Notes: a model not told the origin generated them from the letters alone. Counted from the stretch's first letter, positions 31,928 to 43,694 are shown. The stretch is 64,000 nucleotides of DNA from Gnetum montanum (GCA_015680685.1 MNCI01006164.1:241045-305044), one strand, 5' to 3'. Program-made: numbers and translations.

Positions 31928-33600
31928 CTATGGTGTTTGTTGAGTAAGGAGATACGTGAGAATGCTACTATACCAGTTCGTCTCCGTGGGTTGATTATTC
32001 ACTACACCGGCAAAGAGAGCTTCATCGGGAAAATGATTAGACATTACATATTCATCCTCTTTGCTATCCCAATGCAACCAAGATAAATGGTCTGCAACTA
32101 AGTTCTCGGTGTCTTTCTGATCGATCATTGTTAGATCAAACTCCTGTAGAATTACCAACCATCGTATACTATGAGGGCTAACTGTTGGCTTGTTCATGAG
32201 GAACTAGATTGCACTATGATCCATGTGGATGAACACTTTGTAACCTAACACATAGTGCCTAAACTTATCCATTGCAAACACTACAGCCATTAATTCTTTC
32301 TCTATAGTTGTGTAGTTAAGTTGAACACTGGAGATACTTCTACTTGCATAGTGGATGTAGTAAGGGCATTTTTGGTCATCTAACTATGTAAGTATAGCTC
32401 CTAAGGCATAACTGGACGTGTTAGTCATGATGTGGAATGGTTGGGACTAGTGAAGAGCTTGTAGAATGGGAGTTTCTACTAGCTTTCGTTTCAAGGTTTG
32501 GAATGCTCATTCACATTCCTTGGTCCACTCAAAAGGTATACATCCTTCTTTGTTAGCTCTACCAATAGTTTGGCAATCTTAGAGAAGTTCTCAATCAATC
32601 TCCTATAGTAGCCAGTGTGACCAAGGAATGACCAAATGTCTTTGATAGTTTTCGGTTGACGGGTGATTCCTTGGATGACCCTAATTTTATCTGGGTCTAC
32701 CTCTATTCCTGCATGTAAAAACTTATGCCAAAGTACTATGCCTTCTTGGACCATTAAATGGATTTTCTGCTAGTTGAGCCTTAAGTTATTTTCTACGCAT
32801 CTTTTCAACACTTGCTCTAATCAGTCCAAGGCTTGATCAAAACTTGTTCCATAGGTGGAGAAGTCGTCATAAAGACTTCCACTCCGTTCCCTATCTGCTA
32901 ATGGAATATTCTTAGAACTAGGCATTGAAACATGGCAGGAGCATTACACAAGGCAAACAACATTTGTTTATATGCAAACGTTCCCCAAGGACTGGTGAAC
33001 GTTATCTTGGCTGGGTCTTCTGGGGCTATCCATATTTGGTTGTATCCACTATAGCCATCTAGAAAACTGTGATAGCGATGCCCTGCTATGGTGTCTAAGA
33101 CTTGGTCAACGAATGGCAACTAAAAGTGATCCTTAAATGTTACCATGTTCAACAGCCTAAAACCTATACACACCCTCTATTTGCCTCCCTTTTTATGCAC
33201 GATTACCAGAAGGCTAACCCATTTACTATCAACAATGGGATATATGAACCCAACCTTAAGAAGTTGTTCTATTTCTTCTTTTACTACTTGCTTCAATTTT
33301 GGGTTCAATCACCTTTGCGGTTGTTTTCGAGGTTTCATGGAGGGGTGAGTGTAAATCCTATGCTGGCATATCCTAGGATCTATTCCAGTTAATTCGGGAT
33401 ATGACTAAGCAAAGGATTTTGACCACTTGTTTATTACCTTCAGCAATCTTCCTTTTTTTTTGGAAGCAAGTCTTGCGTTGATGATTACCGATTTTCCATG
33501 TTTAAGAATCATATATTCCAGACCAGTGGGTAATGATTTTAATTCTAGGGGCTCTTGTTTGAATTTTTCAGAAATTTCCAACTTCCCCTAGTTGATGTTT
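31928..33600 (-). pseudogene. Element D reverse transcriptase-RNase H (broken)
   Basis: RT palm at 33,119-32,898 (MPFVDQVLDTIAGH; FLDGYSGYNQIWIAPED; ALCNAPAMFQ). The catalytic F-M-D-D motif region, ~32,860-32,876, has a single-base loss that shifts the frame at the active site. The connection at 32,754-32,491 carries the hallmark FLGHTGYYRR. RNase H remnants run to 31,928 (SIRWLVILQEFDL; ENLVADHLSWL). Upstream fingers to ~33,600 are readable only in pieces. Confidence 0.85.
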
Positions 33601-33842
33601 TCAAGGTTAAGGCTTGGAAGTTGGCAGCGGACTTGCTCTTGTGCGTCTATGCTTTCGATGTAAGCACAAGTCATTTCCTTAGTTAGTTCCATGCACATTA
33701 GTGAGTTGCTCTCTTGATCAACTATTAGCCACTGGGTGTCTTCTTGTCATGTGGCTGCTGCATACAGGCACTTTTGTATGTTAATGTATTGTGCACACCG
33801 GTTGCATGCAGGCAATGCTAAACTTTGCATAACCCATGATCT

Positions 33843-34320
33843 CTACACGCAATTGCATCCTATATCACTGTATGCGATGCATGGAACCTTCTTCTTCTCG
33901 ATCTTTTCAAAACTGTTCTCCTTAGATGTTTCTAGGAAAAGATCACGGAATCCTAGGCATGCATCTATAGTACTTAGCCATGCCCTTCCCATTATTATTG
34001 GGAAGTTCCCTTTACCGTTATTCACTTGTATACTAGGAAATCAACTAAGTACGACTATCCACACACAGTGGTGATGATGTCCTCCACCAGTCCTAAGGGA
34101 ATAGTGATGGACTGGTCCGCCAGCTCTAAGCGAATATTTCTCTTCTTTAATGGAGGCAGGTTCTAGGCTTTGTACATTTCTTGCAATATTAAGTTGACTC
34201 CAGAACCTGAATCCAGAAGAGCTTTGCATGGCTCATTCCCAATGATTTGGAGATAGATTAGAGGGCTTCTAGGATCAGAGAATTTCCTAGGAAGGTGGCC
34301 AACCTTGATCTAGTCAGTAA
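33843..34320 (-). pseudogene. Element D aspartic protease (broken)
   Basis: The minus strand shows ALLDSGSGVNLI near 34,205 with an intact Asp-Ser-Gly, and NFPIIMGRAWLSTIDACLG at 34,025-33,955. Stops lie between the two halves. It is homologous to element C 15,450-15,961. Confidence 0.78.
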
Positions 34321-36650
34321 CAACATGTGTTAACATAATCGTATGCGTTGAGCTTGGTGTTTGGTTTAAAGAGAGCTCTAAAGCTTTATTTGATGGGGAG
34401 GCATTCAAAGGTTCAACTGCTTGTGGTTGTAAGGGCTTGGTTGGACTGTTGGTTCTAAAGAAAGATCTTTTCTTCATACAGTTGTCAAAACCAATAGTGG
34501 GTTGAGGTTTTACAGCCCTTGTGGCATTGCATTGCTGCGGTTGAGTAGGGAGTTTCCCTTGCATTGCTAGAGCGTGTGGTAATGGAGCTATTGGTGTGAG
34601 AGCTGCGAATGGATTTGAAAGATGGTATATTTGTGCGTTATCTTCCCTAGGAGAAGGAGTTCTATAATACTCACAGGCTTGGTAGTGATGTTGTGGTGTA
34701 ACGTGACTAACAGAGTCACGTGGAGAGATTGGATGTTGCACGTAGTAGCCATATGGGTCAGGTTGCCAGTATGGGTATTGTTGCCTTGGTGGTGTCATCC
34801 CCCATGACCATGGGTATTGCCACTATTGATGTTACTCAACGGGTTATGGTGGAGTTCCACTTGGATAATATGTTGAAGGTTGGTGGATCTGCCTTGGGTT
34901 ACCTTGGGAATAAGGTAACCATTGGTGTGCTTGTGATTTATTTAGTCGTGGGTTAAGTGCATACACCTCAAACTCTTATAGATGTGAGATCACTAGGTAA
35001 CATCCCATAGGATGGTCGTATTGGCATATCTCGCATCCACTATCATTGTCCATGTTTGAATCCACAACCTCTTTTGTGATGGCCATTTTACCCTTACCCT
35101 TGTTATGTGCATTTTCCACTTCTCTATTTTTCTTTTTGACATGGTCACTATCTTATTCCCTAGACTTCTTTACAATTTTAAGAACAGTTTCAAACCTACT
35201 ATCTAGGGAGTCCCACATTTGGTCTACCTTTGCCAATACTTCTATTGTTAACTTTTGGAGAGGCAAAGTTTTTCTATTCACCATCTCTTCGAGCAGTGAC
35301 TTTTCTTTCTCCTCATAAAATCTCACTCCCCTTTTTCGGAGGGAAGGATCTTGGTTGTATTCTTCCATACTTTCTCTCTTTCATAGCTCACCTTCTTCTT
35401 TGGCAACTTGCTCTAGCAGTCTATGAATTTGATGAGACCTAAGCTCCAATAACCTTCCTTGGGCGTACGTCCCAAGGGTTCTTCTTGTTTCATTCCTAAG
35501 TCCATCCACGAGATAGTGTAGTTGATCCCACTACAAATAACCATGGCCAAGGCAATGATGTAATAGTGGCCCATGGCAGCATCCAAGGGTTCATAATTTC
35601 CTTACTTCCATAGGTTAGAAACTCGGGAGTACGTTTGGTACGTATCATTGAACAGTTCTAACATTGTACTCCACCTCCAAATGGATTCCGGTTTTAACAC
35701 CCAGTACCAGCTTTCAACTTCTTTCACTAGTGTCCTTGGGAACAACTTTAGTTTTTGCCATTCATTTTCTATGTTTTGTAAGGCACATGCATCGTGGAAT
35801 GATTGTAAATGATTTTGAGGATCAGTGTTGGATCCCCCTCAAATCGTGGGATGTTGTTCATGTCTAACCTCTTAATCCTNGATCCCCCTCAAATCGTGGG
35901 ATGTTGTTCATGTCTAACCTCTTAATCCTACTATCCTTTTGGTGCCTTGTTGGAACTCTTACACCCTCCGTTATATATAGCATGCTTCTAGTTGCGAGTA
36001 GGGGTTCTTCATGATCATCTCATTCATAGCATCTATGGTGTCTACATGGTTCCCTACTCTCCCTTCTTCTTTGCCTTGATTCTTTAGAGTGCCCTTGTCC
36101 TCGTTCTCGATTGTCTCATCGATGTCTTTCACTTCGTTTTCCCCTATCCTCATAATTGGTTTTCCTATGACTACGTTTGGACACTAAAGGAGAGGGTGAA
36201 GTTGAAGATGAAGGTGAAGAAAAAGGAGAACCATCACCATGATGGTGTTTTCTTCTTTCTCTTCGATGGTTTCAGCCTTGATCGTGATCACGATCGAAAC
36301 ATCCATCCTTATCATGTGTTCGTGTTCATGGGTATCAGAACCAGGGTTGTGAATAGTGAAGTGGAGGTTCTAATACACTACCTCTTGACCAATGTCAGGA
36401 GGAGGAACATCATTTCATGTGGAACCTATTGAAGCAGGTTCACCATCCTCAATTTTTCTCAAAATGTGCGGAGCATCATGGGGCCATTTACCCTTCAAAG
36501 ATGTATGGTATCTCTCCTATCACAAGTCCCTTTGACGTTGCGCTTCTATGGGATGATAGTCCCTTGAGTCATGATCACATGCAACGTATTCTGTGTATAA
36601 AAGAATTATGCCTATTCATGTGAGAGCACAAAGGAGCATGTTGAGGACTG
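34310..36650 (-). pseudogene. Element D gag (broken, contains an assembly join)
   Basis: 34,798-34,310 is a Tyr/Pro/Gln-rich linker followed by KKRSFFRTNSPTKP. 35,440-35,150 and 35,700-35,450 match element C gag. 36,153-35,971 is an acidic N-terminal piece. The exact 49-bp duplication around the N at 35,880 lies inside it. Role: structural particle protein. Confidence 0.7.
35831..35929. other. Exact 49-bp duplication across an N
   Basis: 35,831-35,879 and 35,881-35,929 are identical and separated by one N. This fits an unmerged contig overlap. Confidence 0.8.
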
Positions 36651-36999
36651 ATCGGTCTGGAGGCAATACAATGTTACCCTCCAAGTCTCTCCAACACAGT
36701 TGTTCGTCTTGGTGGAGAATAAAGGTGAAATTGGGTACATAATCATCGAGATGAGTATATACCACATGAAACTATTAAGGAACTAGCAGGTCCTGGTTAT
36801 GTGTATTATGGCACCGACTACCTCTTGTGTTAGTCCTAGGCTGTGAAGTGCTCTTATGCGAAGAAGAAGACATCTTGTCCTCTTCGGTGTGCAATGTACT
36901 ATTTTCTTGTCTTTCTTTGATTAACTCTAAGGGTTCGCTCTAACATTCCAACAATATGAATGATTTCCTATGTTCTACACAGCACACAAACAACTAAGT

Positions 37000-37016
37000 C
37001 CTTGGCAACGGCGCCA
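37000..37016 (-). other. Element D primer-binding site, tRNA-Asp type
   Basis: The minus strand reads TGGCGCCGTTGCCAAGG, one base inside the LTR. The first 12 bases fit the known tRNA-Asp PBS of Athila elements. Confidence 0.82.
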
Positions 37017-37017
37017 A

Positions 37018-37839
37018 TGATGAGTGGCAAGGTACCCCTACACTCAGCCATACGAATACGAGAATTTCATGCATGATCCGGTCAAACTCTATGGACTAAA
37101 TGCTTATGCGCCTTAATGGAACACTCAGGGTTAATCAATCGTTGTCTTCCCAAATGTACTTATATTGTCATGGTTGTATGGTTAAGTAAGCTTGAGGTAT
37201 ATGATTTTAATAGCTTTTGTATTTTTTATGTCTTCTGTTAATAAAGGTGAGGAAGAGAGAAGTAAGTGGCTAACTTACATTAACTATTCACTAACTAGTT
37301 TCTAAATGTTCCTAACACCAATATCCATTCCCACTTGCCGTACACATCCTAAACTAGTGCAACATTACTGGGATTACCAAATGCTAATCATTATAGGGTT
37401 ACCAAGCACTACATGCATGCTCGAAGCCATCGTACTGAGTGTATTTAACTAAGGGGGTTGAAGGTTGAGAGAGATATTAATTAACTAGGAAAGTATTAAA
37501 TAATAATTAATTACTAATTAGCTTAAGTTGTATGCTACAAGGTTTATCATAAAGTTCATCTTTATTATCATACACAAAATTGTGATCAAGTACAAATTGC
37601 TTGAATAAAGATTCGTTCACTCTATGACTCCTACTGCAGGCACATAGAAATAATTCTAACTCTGGAATGACAAAATTGCAAGAGTTTGGCTAAGGGTCTA
37701 AATCTAACTACCTTGGAACCAAGGGCGCCACCTCTTATTTATAGAAGATGAGGCAGGACGCAATATCGTGTATGCGATATCACGTGGTGGATGTGATCTC
37801 ACGTATGCGATATTGCGTATGCGATATCGTGGTTCATCA
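37018..37839 (-). repeat. Element D 5' LTR (822 bp)
   Basis: Same ends as the 3' LTR. It is longer by ~61 bp, caused by extra ATATCG/CGTATGCGATAT repeats at 37,760-37,830. A TATA box lies at ~37,733-37,742 (minus). Confidence 0.88.
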
Positions 37840-38408
37840 CTTGCCCATTAAAAGATTCAGTAGGTGATTCACAAAACCCATATAATTCTCCTATAAATCT
37901 GGTCAACACAATGACTCCATCCTCCAAGAGTAGAAAAGCCTTATCCACCCTTAAAACTAGGACTTTAACTCCATCTCCTATGGAGACAAAAGCACCAAGA
38001 TGCATGAAAGATGAGTTTCCTTCGACAAAAAAATGTTAGCTAAATACTAACAATAACTCTAAAGATCGAAATGGACAAATAAAGACACCACTTACTGTGC
38101 TTGTCAAGAAGGGATTTTGTGAATTGAATACTACACAAATCAAAGAGAGAGCCTCGCTGAAAGGTTCCTCAAGATGCCCACTAAATACCTCCTCTTCATC
38201 AAGTTCTGTAGAAGCCAATATGAAGGGTCCACCCCCTTCTAGAAAACTCAACTTTGCAGGACTTGATGGTGGGAACAAAGCTTGTCCTTAGACCAAAGAT
38301 CAGGTGAAGTCCATGGCCCACCTCTCTTACGATTTTAGTGCAAGAATTGATTTTGTGGATTAAACCGATGATTTTAGGGGTTACAAATGAAATCTGTTTC
38401 ATTTTGGT

Positions 38409-39283
38409 AGGGAAGAAATGATGAATTCAAATAGGAGGAAGTTGATAAAAGACATAGTAATCCTAAAATTGACATGCAAAATTTGGAATTAGCAGAGGAA
38501 TCAAAGGAGCAAGATGCATGGAAAGAAAATATTGTTGTAGTGGAGACCTTTACAGATTTTCCTGCTGATCTCAGAAGAAAATGTATAGGTTATTTCAGGC
38601 CATTGTAATGAAGTTAAGTCACTACAACAAGGAGAAGGAACCAAAGCAATTTTAGAAAGACCCATTGTTTGTCATGGCATGGGCAAAGATTTTAAAAATG
38701 TAGAACTAATGCAAGGTGAAAAAATAGATTATTCGGCAACAAATCTATCTAAAAATTTAAATGATAAGACTCTAAATGCCTGTGATTATGTTACAGTTGA
38801 AACAAAAGACACAAAGAAATTATTTGAAGAAGAAATTATGAAATCAACTATAGGAATTGGTAGCGCAAATTTTCAAAGTCAATTAATCAAAAATGATCGA
38901 TTTTCATTCTACAAGTTTTCAGTTTCTGAATCTAGTAAACATCTGGTTGATGTTTCAGATGCCGATATCCCAAATAGTACTACACCGCACAAAGGAAAAT
39001 CTTGCACAGGAATGGAAAATTCTGACAAAAGGAACAAAGGCAAGGAGAGAGCAAATCAACTGAAAGCATACGAGGGAAAGATTGATGAGCCGAAAACAAA
39101 GTATGAAAGGCAAAGTTTCCAAGATAAAAAGCTACCGCAACCTAAGCCTAATGAAACATTAACTCATGAAATTAGCACAATTACCCATCCCACAAACCCA
39201 TGAAGTTATGATGTATCTCTAGAGTGTGACAAGATGGTGAAAGGTTGCCAACAACCAAGTTATGGTTCCCATGTGCGGAAAAG
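38409..39283 (+). pseudogene. Host gene exon block with 174-codon open frame
   Basis: Coding-like from ~38,409 (acidic, Lys-rich) with a one-base frameshift near 38,610. It is then open from ~38,612 through the long frame 38,679-39,203 to TGA at 39,201-39,203, and continues in the same frame to a splice donor GTACAG at 39,284. Composition is Lys/Glu/Ser/Asn-rich and hydrophilic, with no membrane segment or known motif. The 3' end is in phase 2, matching the next exon. Confidence 0.65.
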
Positions 39284-39381
39284 GTACAGTGCTTTGTGTT
39301 TTGATTTTGAAAATGGATTGTAACATTGTAGTTTTTCTCTTTCTATCATTCATATATTTATGCAAGGAAACTTGTTTTCAG

Positions 39382-39445
39382 TGGTTATGGGATGAGTAGT
39401 CCTGTGAGGTGCTCCAAAGAGAAGCTTTCAAGAGCTGATGGGAAT
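39382..39445 (+). pseudogene. Host gene exon (64 nt)
   Basis: Acceptor TTTTCAG at 39,381, donor GTAAGT at 39,446. It completes the codon left by the 39,283 donor, then gives GYGMSSPVRCSKEKLSRADG. Phases fit on both sides. Confidence 0.7.
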
Positions 39446-39560
39446 GTAAGTTCCACAAAGGTTTATGAAATTCTTTCTTGCATGCATGGTTTTAGAAATA
39501 CATAACAATTTGAGCTTACTTTAATCATTTTGAAATCCAATTTTATTTCATCTTGTTCAG

Positions 39561-39643
39561 AAATCTATTTCTAAGATGAGAACTCAATCTTCACCCAACG
39601 AAATGAGAAAGAAGACAAATATTACATGTCCAAAGCCATTGAG
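39561..39643 (+). pseudogene. Host gene exon (83 nt)
   Basis: Acceptor TTGTTCAG, donor GTAGGA at 39,644. It is phase 0 in and phase 2 out, basic and Ser-rich (MRTQSSPNEMRKK). It follows the 39,445 exon in phase. Confidence 0.68.
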
Positions 39644-39734
39644 GTAGGAAACAAAAAGTGTTGCTTGTATGAAATTTTACATGTATCTAAAAGTTTTTTT
39701 TAAAAAAAAAAAAAATCCCCATGATGTCTTGCAA

Positions 39735-40065
39735 GAAAGAGGACTTACTAAGGAAGCAAATCTCAAAGCAACTACAACCAGCCAAACTCCAACCCATTTG
39801 CCACAATCTAAGAGTCCGAGCAAATTAAAGATGGTTTCTCTCCAAACACTATGGTTCCTAAATTTTTTAACATCAACATTTCATTACTTTATTATTAATT
39901 CCCTCTTGAATCTTCCTTGGTGTCTTTTGCTGCAGAGTAAGGAGAAGCTTGCATAGGCTAAGTCTTCACCATCAAAATCTAAAATGTTGGGGTCTCTGAG
40001 TAAAGGCCCTCTATCTCATTATCAACAAAGGATATCTGGATCAGCTAAATTTTATGCTAAAATGA
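39735..40065 (+). pseudogene. Host gene exons around 39.74-39.83 and 39.94-40.06 kb
   Basis: A Thr/Gln/Ser/Pro-rich frame at ~39,738-39,835, then a second exon from 39,936 after TTTTGCTGCAG with frame SKEKLA, a TAG, and SSPSKSKMLGSLSKGPLSHY. Splice phases around these two do not all agree, so small indels are likely. Confidence 0.5.
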
Positions 40066-40217
40066 AAATGTTGATATTTTGACTTACTTCTTACTGCCAT
40101 CTTTTAAAGCTATGGTGTTTGAAGTCATGTCTTCATTTAATATTTATGCCTTTGTAGGTAAGGTCAGAAGATTCGTAACAAAGAGTCTTTTCTGAATGAT
40201 TGTGTTAAAATTTATAG

Positions 40218-40271
40218 GACAAACTGAGCTCAAGTATGCCTGTTCATCCAAATCATGGGGCAACACCATTG
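40218..40271 (+). pseudogene. Host gene exon (54 nt)
   Basis: Acceptor ATTTATAG, then 18 codons (DKLSSSMPVHPNHGATPL) and donor GTTTGA. It is phase 0 at both ends, in agreement with the next exon. Confidence 0.62.
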
Positions 40272-40379
40272 GTTTGATTCTTTTTTGTGCTATCACTTCT
40301 GTTGTCTTTTACTTTATGTAGCTTCTCATATTTCTTCAAGTGCCATATGCAACCAAAAGATCAAACAAGCTCTGTTGAC

Positions 40380-41931
40380 TATAGTAATCGAAAACTTCAG
40401 TGGCTGGGTAACCGAGGGGTTGTCAAGTGAATAGTTTAACCCCAAATTCATGCGAGGTCCATGCTGGAGCAGATAGAAGCGGGGCACCCTAAACAGTCTA
40501 GTCGATCAGACAAGGACTTAATTAGTGTATCTTAACCTTACATAAATGTTCATTATGAAAGTGAAACGTGCAAGATAAATTGATGATCAATAAATGCAAA
40601 ACAATGAAGGTAATGCAAAAAAATGATTTTAATGAGAAGATAGCAAAACAAAATTGAGTGAGAAAATGCAGCACCACAAAGTCATATATTTGATTCCTTG
40701 CTTTGATCGAAAAGTGTACAACAGGTCATGCAATGCTGGAGACACACAAGGAACTCAAGGGTAGCTAGAATGCTAAAGGGAAATACCAACTATGTCTTTT
40801 GGAAGCTAACTTAAAAGCCAACTACAGTAAGAAGCCAACTCTGTTTGCCAAGAAGCCAATGCAAAAAGCCAACAAGCCAACTGCTCTTGTTGATGCAAAA
40901 ATGTCAACTCTTTGGATTAAAAGCCAACCTTTTGATTGTTGTTTCCTAGGGTATTTATAGGACCAAGAGCAACAGAGAAATGGGGCCTGGATGCCATGTG
41001 TCCTGGACCCCACAAGATGCTGACGTGCTCGTACCAGGTAGATGTGCGATGCTGGACATGAACTTGGCTACGTTGTGACTATACCTTCGGGATTACACGT
41101 GCTAAGATCAGTGTGCTAATAATGCAAAAAATGGAGCTTACACTCTAGTGCTACGTCTTCCCTACTCTTACAACCAAAGTCAAAGTGTAGGAACAATGTC
41201 TTGGTGGCTAACCAGGGGATGTGCAAAATGGAGTGAAATTGCTAATTCCGCCAAGGAGATGCCAGAATGAGGAAGATTGTTGATTCTGTACTAGTGTTGC
41301 ACAACTCACGCTGTTGAACACATTGGCGTAGCGTAAGCGGCTAGTGTATCCTGCTTCCTTATTTAATTTGCCAATTTCTAGCAAGAAACTTTACTCGAGA
41401 CTTGTGGGTCAAGTGGGGCTAGAAGTTTTGGAGGCTGAAGTCTTGTCAAGGTGCTATTTTTTAATTCAAATCACTTGGCAAGATGGACCTTTCCGCTCTG
41501 CTTTTGCTACGCTGTGCTACGCTACATAGCGTAGCACCTTGCGTTGACTGAATTCCACCTTATCTTCGCAATCACTTTGTCAGTTCATGCTTGGACACTT
41601 AAGAAACTATTTTTCAAGGCTTGCTACACTACATAGCGTAGCGTACCGTAGCAGACTTCTTCACTAGAAAACTTTCCAAACTGTTTTGCTCATCCCAAAC
41701 ACTTTCGACAATTCCTAGCCTAGTTTTTGCATAAATTGTCAGTTGGGCCAATTGTTCAGTTGGGCAGGTTGGGGAGTCTAATGAGCTTGTCAGCCTTGAA
41801 AGTAGAAAACTTTCCAAACTAGCCAGTGTACCCCTAGTATGAGTGATCGTGACACTACACTTGTGGAAATCCTTGCCTAAGTTTCAAGACTCTATTGAAG
41901 CATGAGAGTTTTGAAATTTTATGGTGTTTCA
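40380..41931 (-). repeat. Element B 3' LTR (1,552 bp)
   Basis: Plus-strand TATAGTAATCG...GGTGTTTCA. It lacks ~210 bp present in the other LTR at the GTAAG(T/C)GGCTA position (41,330-41,345). It contains a GCTACGCT-ACAT-AGCGTAGC inverted repeat at 41,516-41,535. Confidence 0.9.
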
Positions 41932-41945
41932 CTGGCCCCTCTTTG
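41932..41945 (-). other. Element B polypurine tract
   Basis: The minus strand reads CAAAGAGGGGCCAG immediately before the LTR start TGAAACACC. Confidence 0.78.
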
Positions 41946-42410
41946 TCGACATCTAGAGGATTCGCCCGATACGCGTCAACAAAGAAATCAAAACACCATG
42001 AAGGGCAAGACACTAACATTTGTTTTCGATGATTGCATAGATGTCACTTTGCTGTGCTTGGGAGTACTAGGATAACTATGTAGGAAAAAGGAAGAAAAGG
42101 GTGGATTTAAGGGGACAGGTTCAGGAGGAGGAAAGATGAATTGTTGTGTGATCCCATGTTAGAGTGCTTATGAGGGAATTAGCATGCGTAGGTATCTTTC
42201 TTCTACTGGCTTCTAACCTCTCATTGGGACTCTTAGAGATGGTCATTATAAGATAGCTGATGTGCCATTTGTTTTGGGCACATGCTTTTTTTTCAAGCTC
42301 TCTTTTTGTTTTTTTTCTTCAAGCTCTGTTACGCTTGTGTACTTTTCTTTTTTTGTTTAGCCATATTCATTTGCAAAAAACCTTGTTGTTGTAGGATAGG
42401 TGTTTCCTCC

Positions 42411-43244
42411 TTAGGATGAGTCATGGTACATCCATGTGGGGCTTTGACTTACCTACAGATGCTTCTCATGCGGCGAGTTGCGTTACACGCATCATGGACT
42501 TTGCGGTTGGGCATATTGAAGGGCTTTACACACATCAAGAAAGCTTGTAAAAGGGGTCTAAAAAGGGAAATTGCAGGTCTGAGAAATAAGATGACGAAGG
42601 TTAAAGGGAAGGGGCAAGATGTACACTCCCAAGTAGCTAAGCTAGTCAGAGCGGTCACCTTGGAATGATGTGGTGTCCTGTTCTCTTAGAAAAATGCTTC
42701 TCTGACTGATGTCGTCTCGGCTCGTACCCTGCAAGTGCAACAGAAAGTAGACCAGAGAAATGTAACCATGAAACATGGTTAGGCAAAGGTCTTACTTGCC
42801 TTAGACATCAAAGAAGTGATAAGCACTGTGGCTGAGGCAAGCGACATCTAAAGACAGAAGGCCGACAACAACTTTGGTAGCAGCAGGTTGAAGTGGTCGG
42901 CACCAAGGTGGCTAAGAGTTGTAGCGATACGAGTGCTTGGGAGTCCTCGTCCAAGGTAAACATCATGCAATTCAACTATGAGGTGAGCGCCCCAACAGCT
43001 GAAAATCTTTTGAGCTTGGATGAGGGCAGGGGTTGGAGGACGGCGACCTTGTGGCTGGGCCACAATAGTGCTGGGACTCCAGCAGCAAGTGCTAACAATG
43101 GAAGCAACTGCCAAGGTAATGGGCAGCAGTAGCGGTAGCTTCAGAAGATCAGCAAGATGTCAGACAACATCTCCGAAAGATCAGCAAGATGCTAGGGGCA
43201 GTGGCATTGCATATGTTCTAGAGGATGTTCTCTTGTCATCATGA
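42411..43244 (+). pseudogene. Second antisense coding stretch of element B (between integrase and 3' LTR)
   Basis: Plus-strand frame 42,423-42,668 continues after stops in pieces to 43,244. The middle is helical and heptad-like (SQVAKLVRAVTLE; VVSARTLQVQQKVDQRNV; IKEVISTVAEASD), so a coiled-coil protein is likely. Antisense ORFs between pol and the 3' LTR are described for some Tat-lineage elements; this fits that location. No family is recognised. Stops, mainly TAG and TAA, show decay. Confidence 0.5.
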
Positions 43245-43335
43245 ACTACATTCTGGAACTGCAACATGTCAATACTATGCATGCTCACTTGTTTGGATGG
43301 TGACGAATGTGAGCTAGGAACGTTGTGCCATGAAC

Positions 43336-43694
43336 CCAGTTTAAGGTCCTGGTAGACCATCTGGTGTACTGGCTTAAGGTCTCAGCAGACCGTTGTGCTA
43401 GTTTAATGTCCCAGTAGACCGCTATGCTAGTTTAAGGTCCTAGCAGACCATTGTGCTAGTTTATCGTCGTAGTTGATAGTGGATGGGCCAGTTTAAGGTC
43501 ATAGTAGACCGCTGTGCTAGTTTATCATCGTAGCAGATGTTCTATGCCAGTTTATAGTCATAGTGGGCTATCTATGCCAGTTTATAGTTATGGCAGACTA
43601 TGAATGCCAGTTTATAGTCATAGCGGACTATGGATTCCAGTTTATAGTCGTACTGGACTATGGATGGTAGTTTATAGTCGTAGAGGACTATGAT
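43336..43694. repeat. Hairpin-unit array B1 (12 units of ~30 bp)
   Basis: Each unit has a (C/T)AGTTTA lead, a 4-5-bp arm, a 6-base loop and the complementary arm. Arms seen: GGTC/GACC (four units), TGTC/GACC, CGTC/GATA (broken), CATC/GATG at 43,526-43,539, AGTC/GGCT, AGTT/GACT and AGTC/GACT (three units). Eight are perfect, two need a G-T pair and two are imperfect. It borders integrase on one side and the second antisense stretch on the other. Confidence 0.88.

Larger units (their letters stand above)
27983..37839 (-). mobile_element. Element D: Athila-like Ty3/Gypsy, full length (9,857 bp)
   Basis: Two LTRs (27,983-28,743 and 37,018-37,839) flank, on the minus strand, a tRNA-Asp-type PBS, gag, protease, RT, RNase H, integrase with a GPY-type C-terminal module, a ~1.8 kb 3' region and a polypurine tract. 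Flanking 5-mers are CTAGC and CTTGC, a duplication with one mismatch. The tRNA-Asp PBS and the LDGYSGYNQI-type RT are typical of the Athila lineage. All domains carry stops or frameshifts. Confidence 0.9.
27815..38300 (+). pseudogene. Host gene long exon split by element D (27,815-27,982 and 37,845-~38,300)
   Basis: The first part has an SSSSSSSTKEKFRTP run and continues in frame to AGC at 27,980-27,982, immediately before the D LTR. After D and the duplicated 5-mer, the same frame resumes at 37,845 and runs through Ser/Pro/Lys-rich sequence (TPSSKS; TLTPSP; SSSSSSVEA) with one TAG at ~38,036, up to a TAG at ~38,288. In-frame resumption across a 9.9 kb insertion is strong evidence that this was coding sequence when D inserted. 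Confidence 0.7.
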
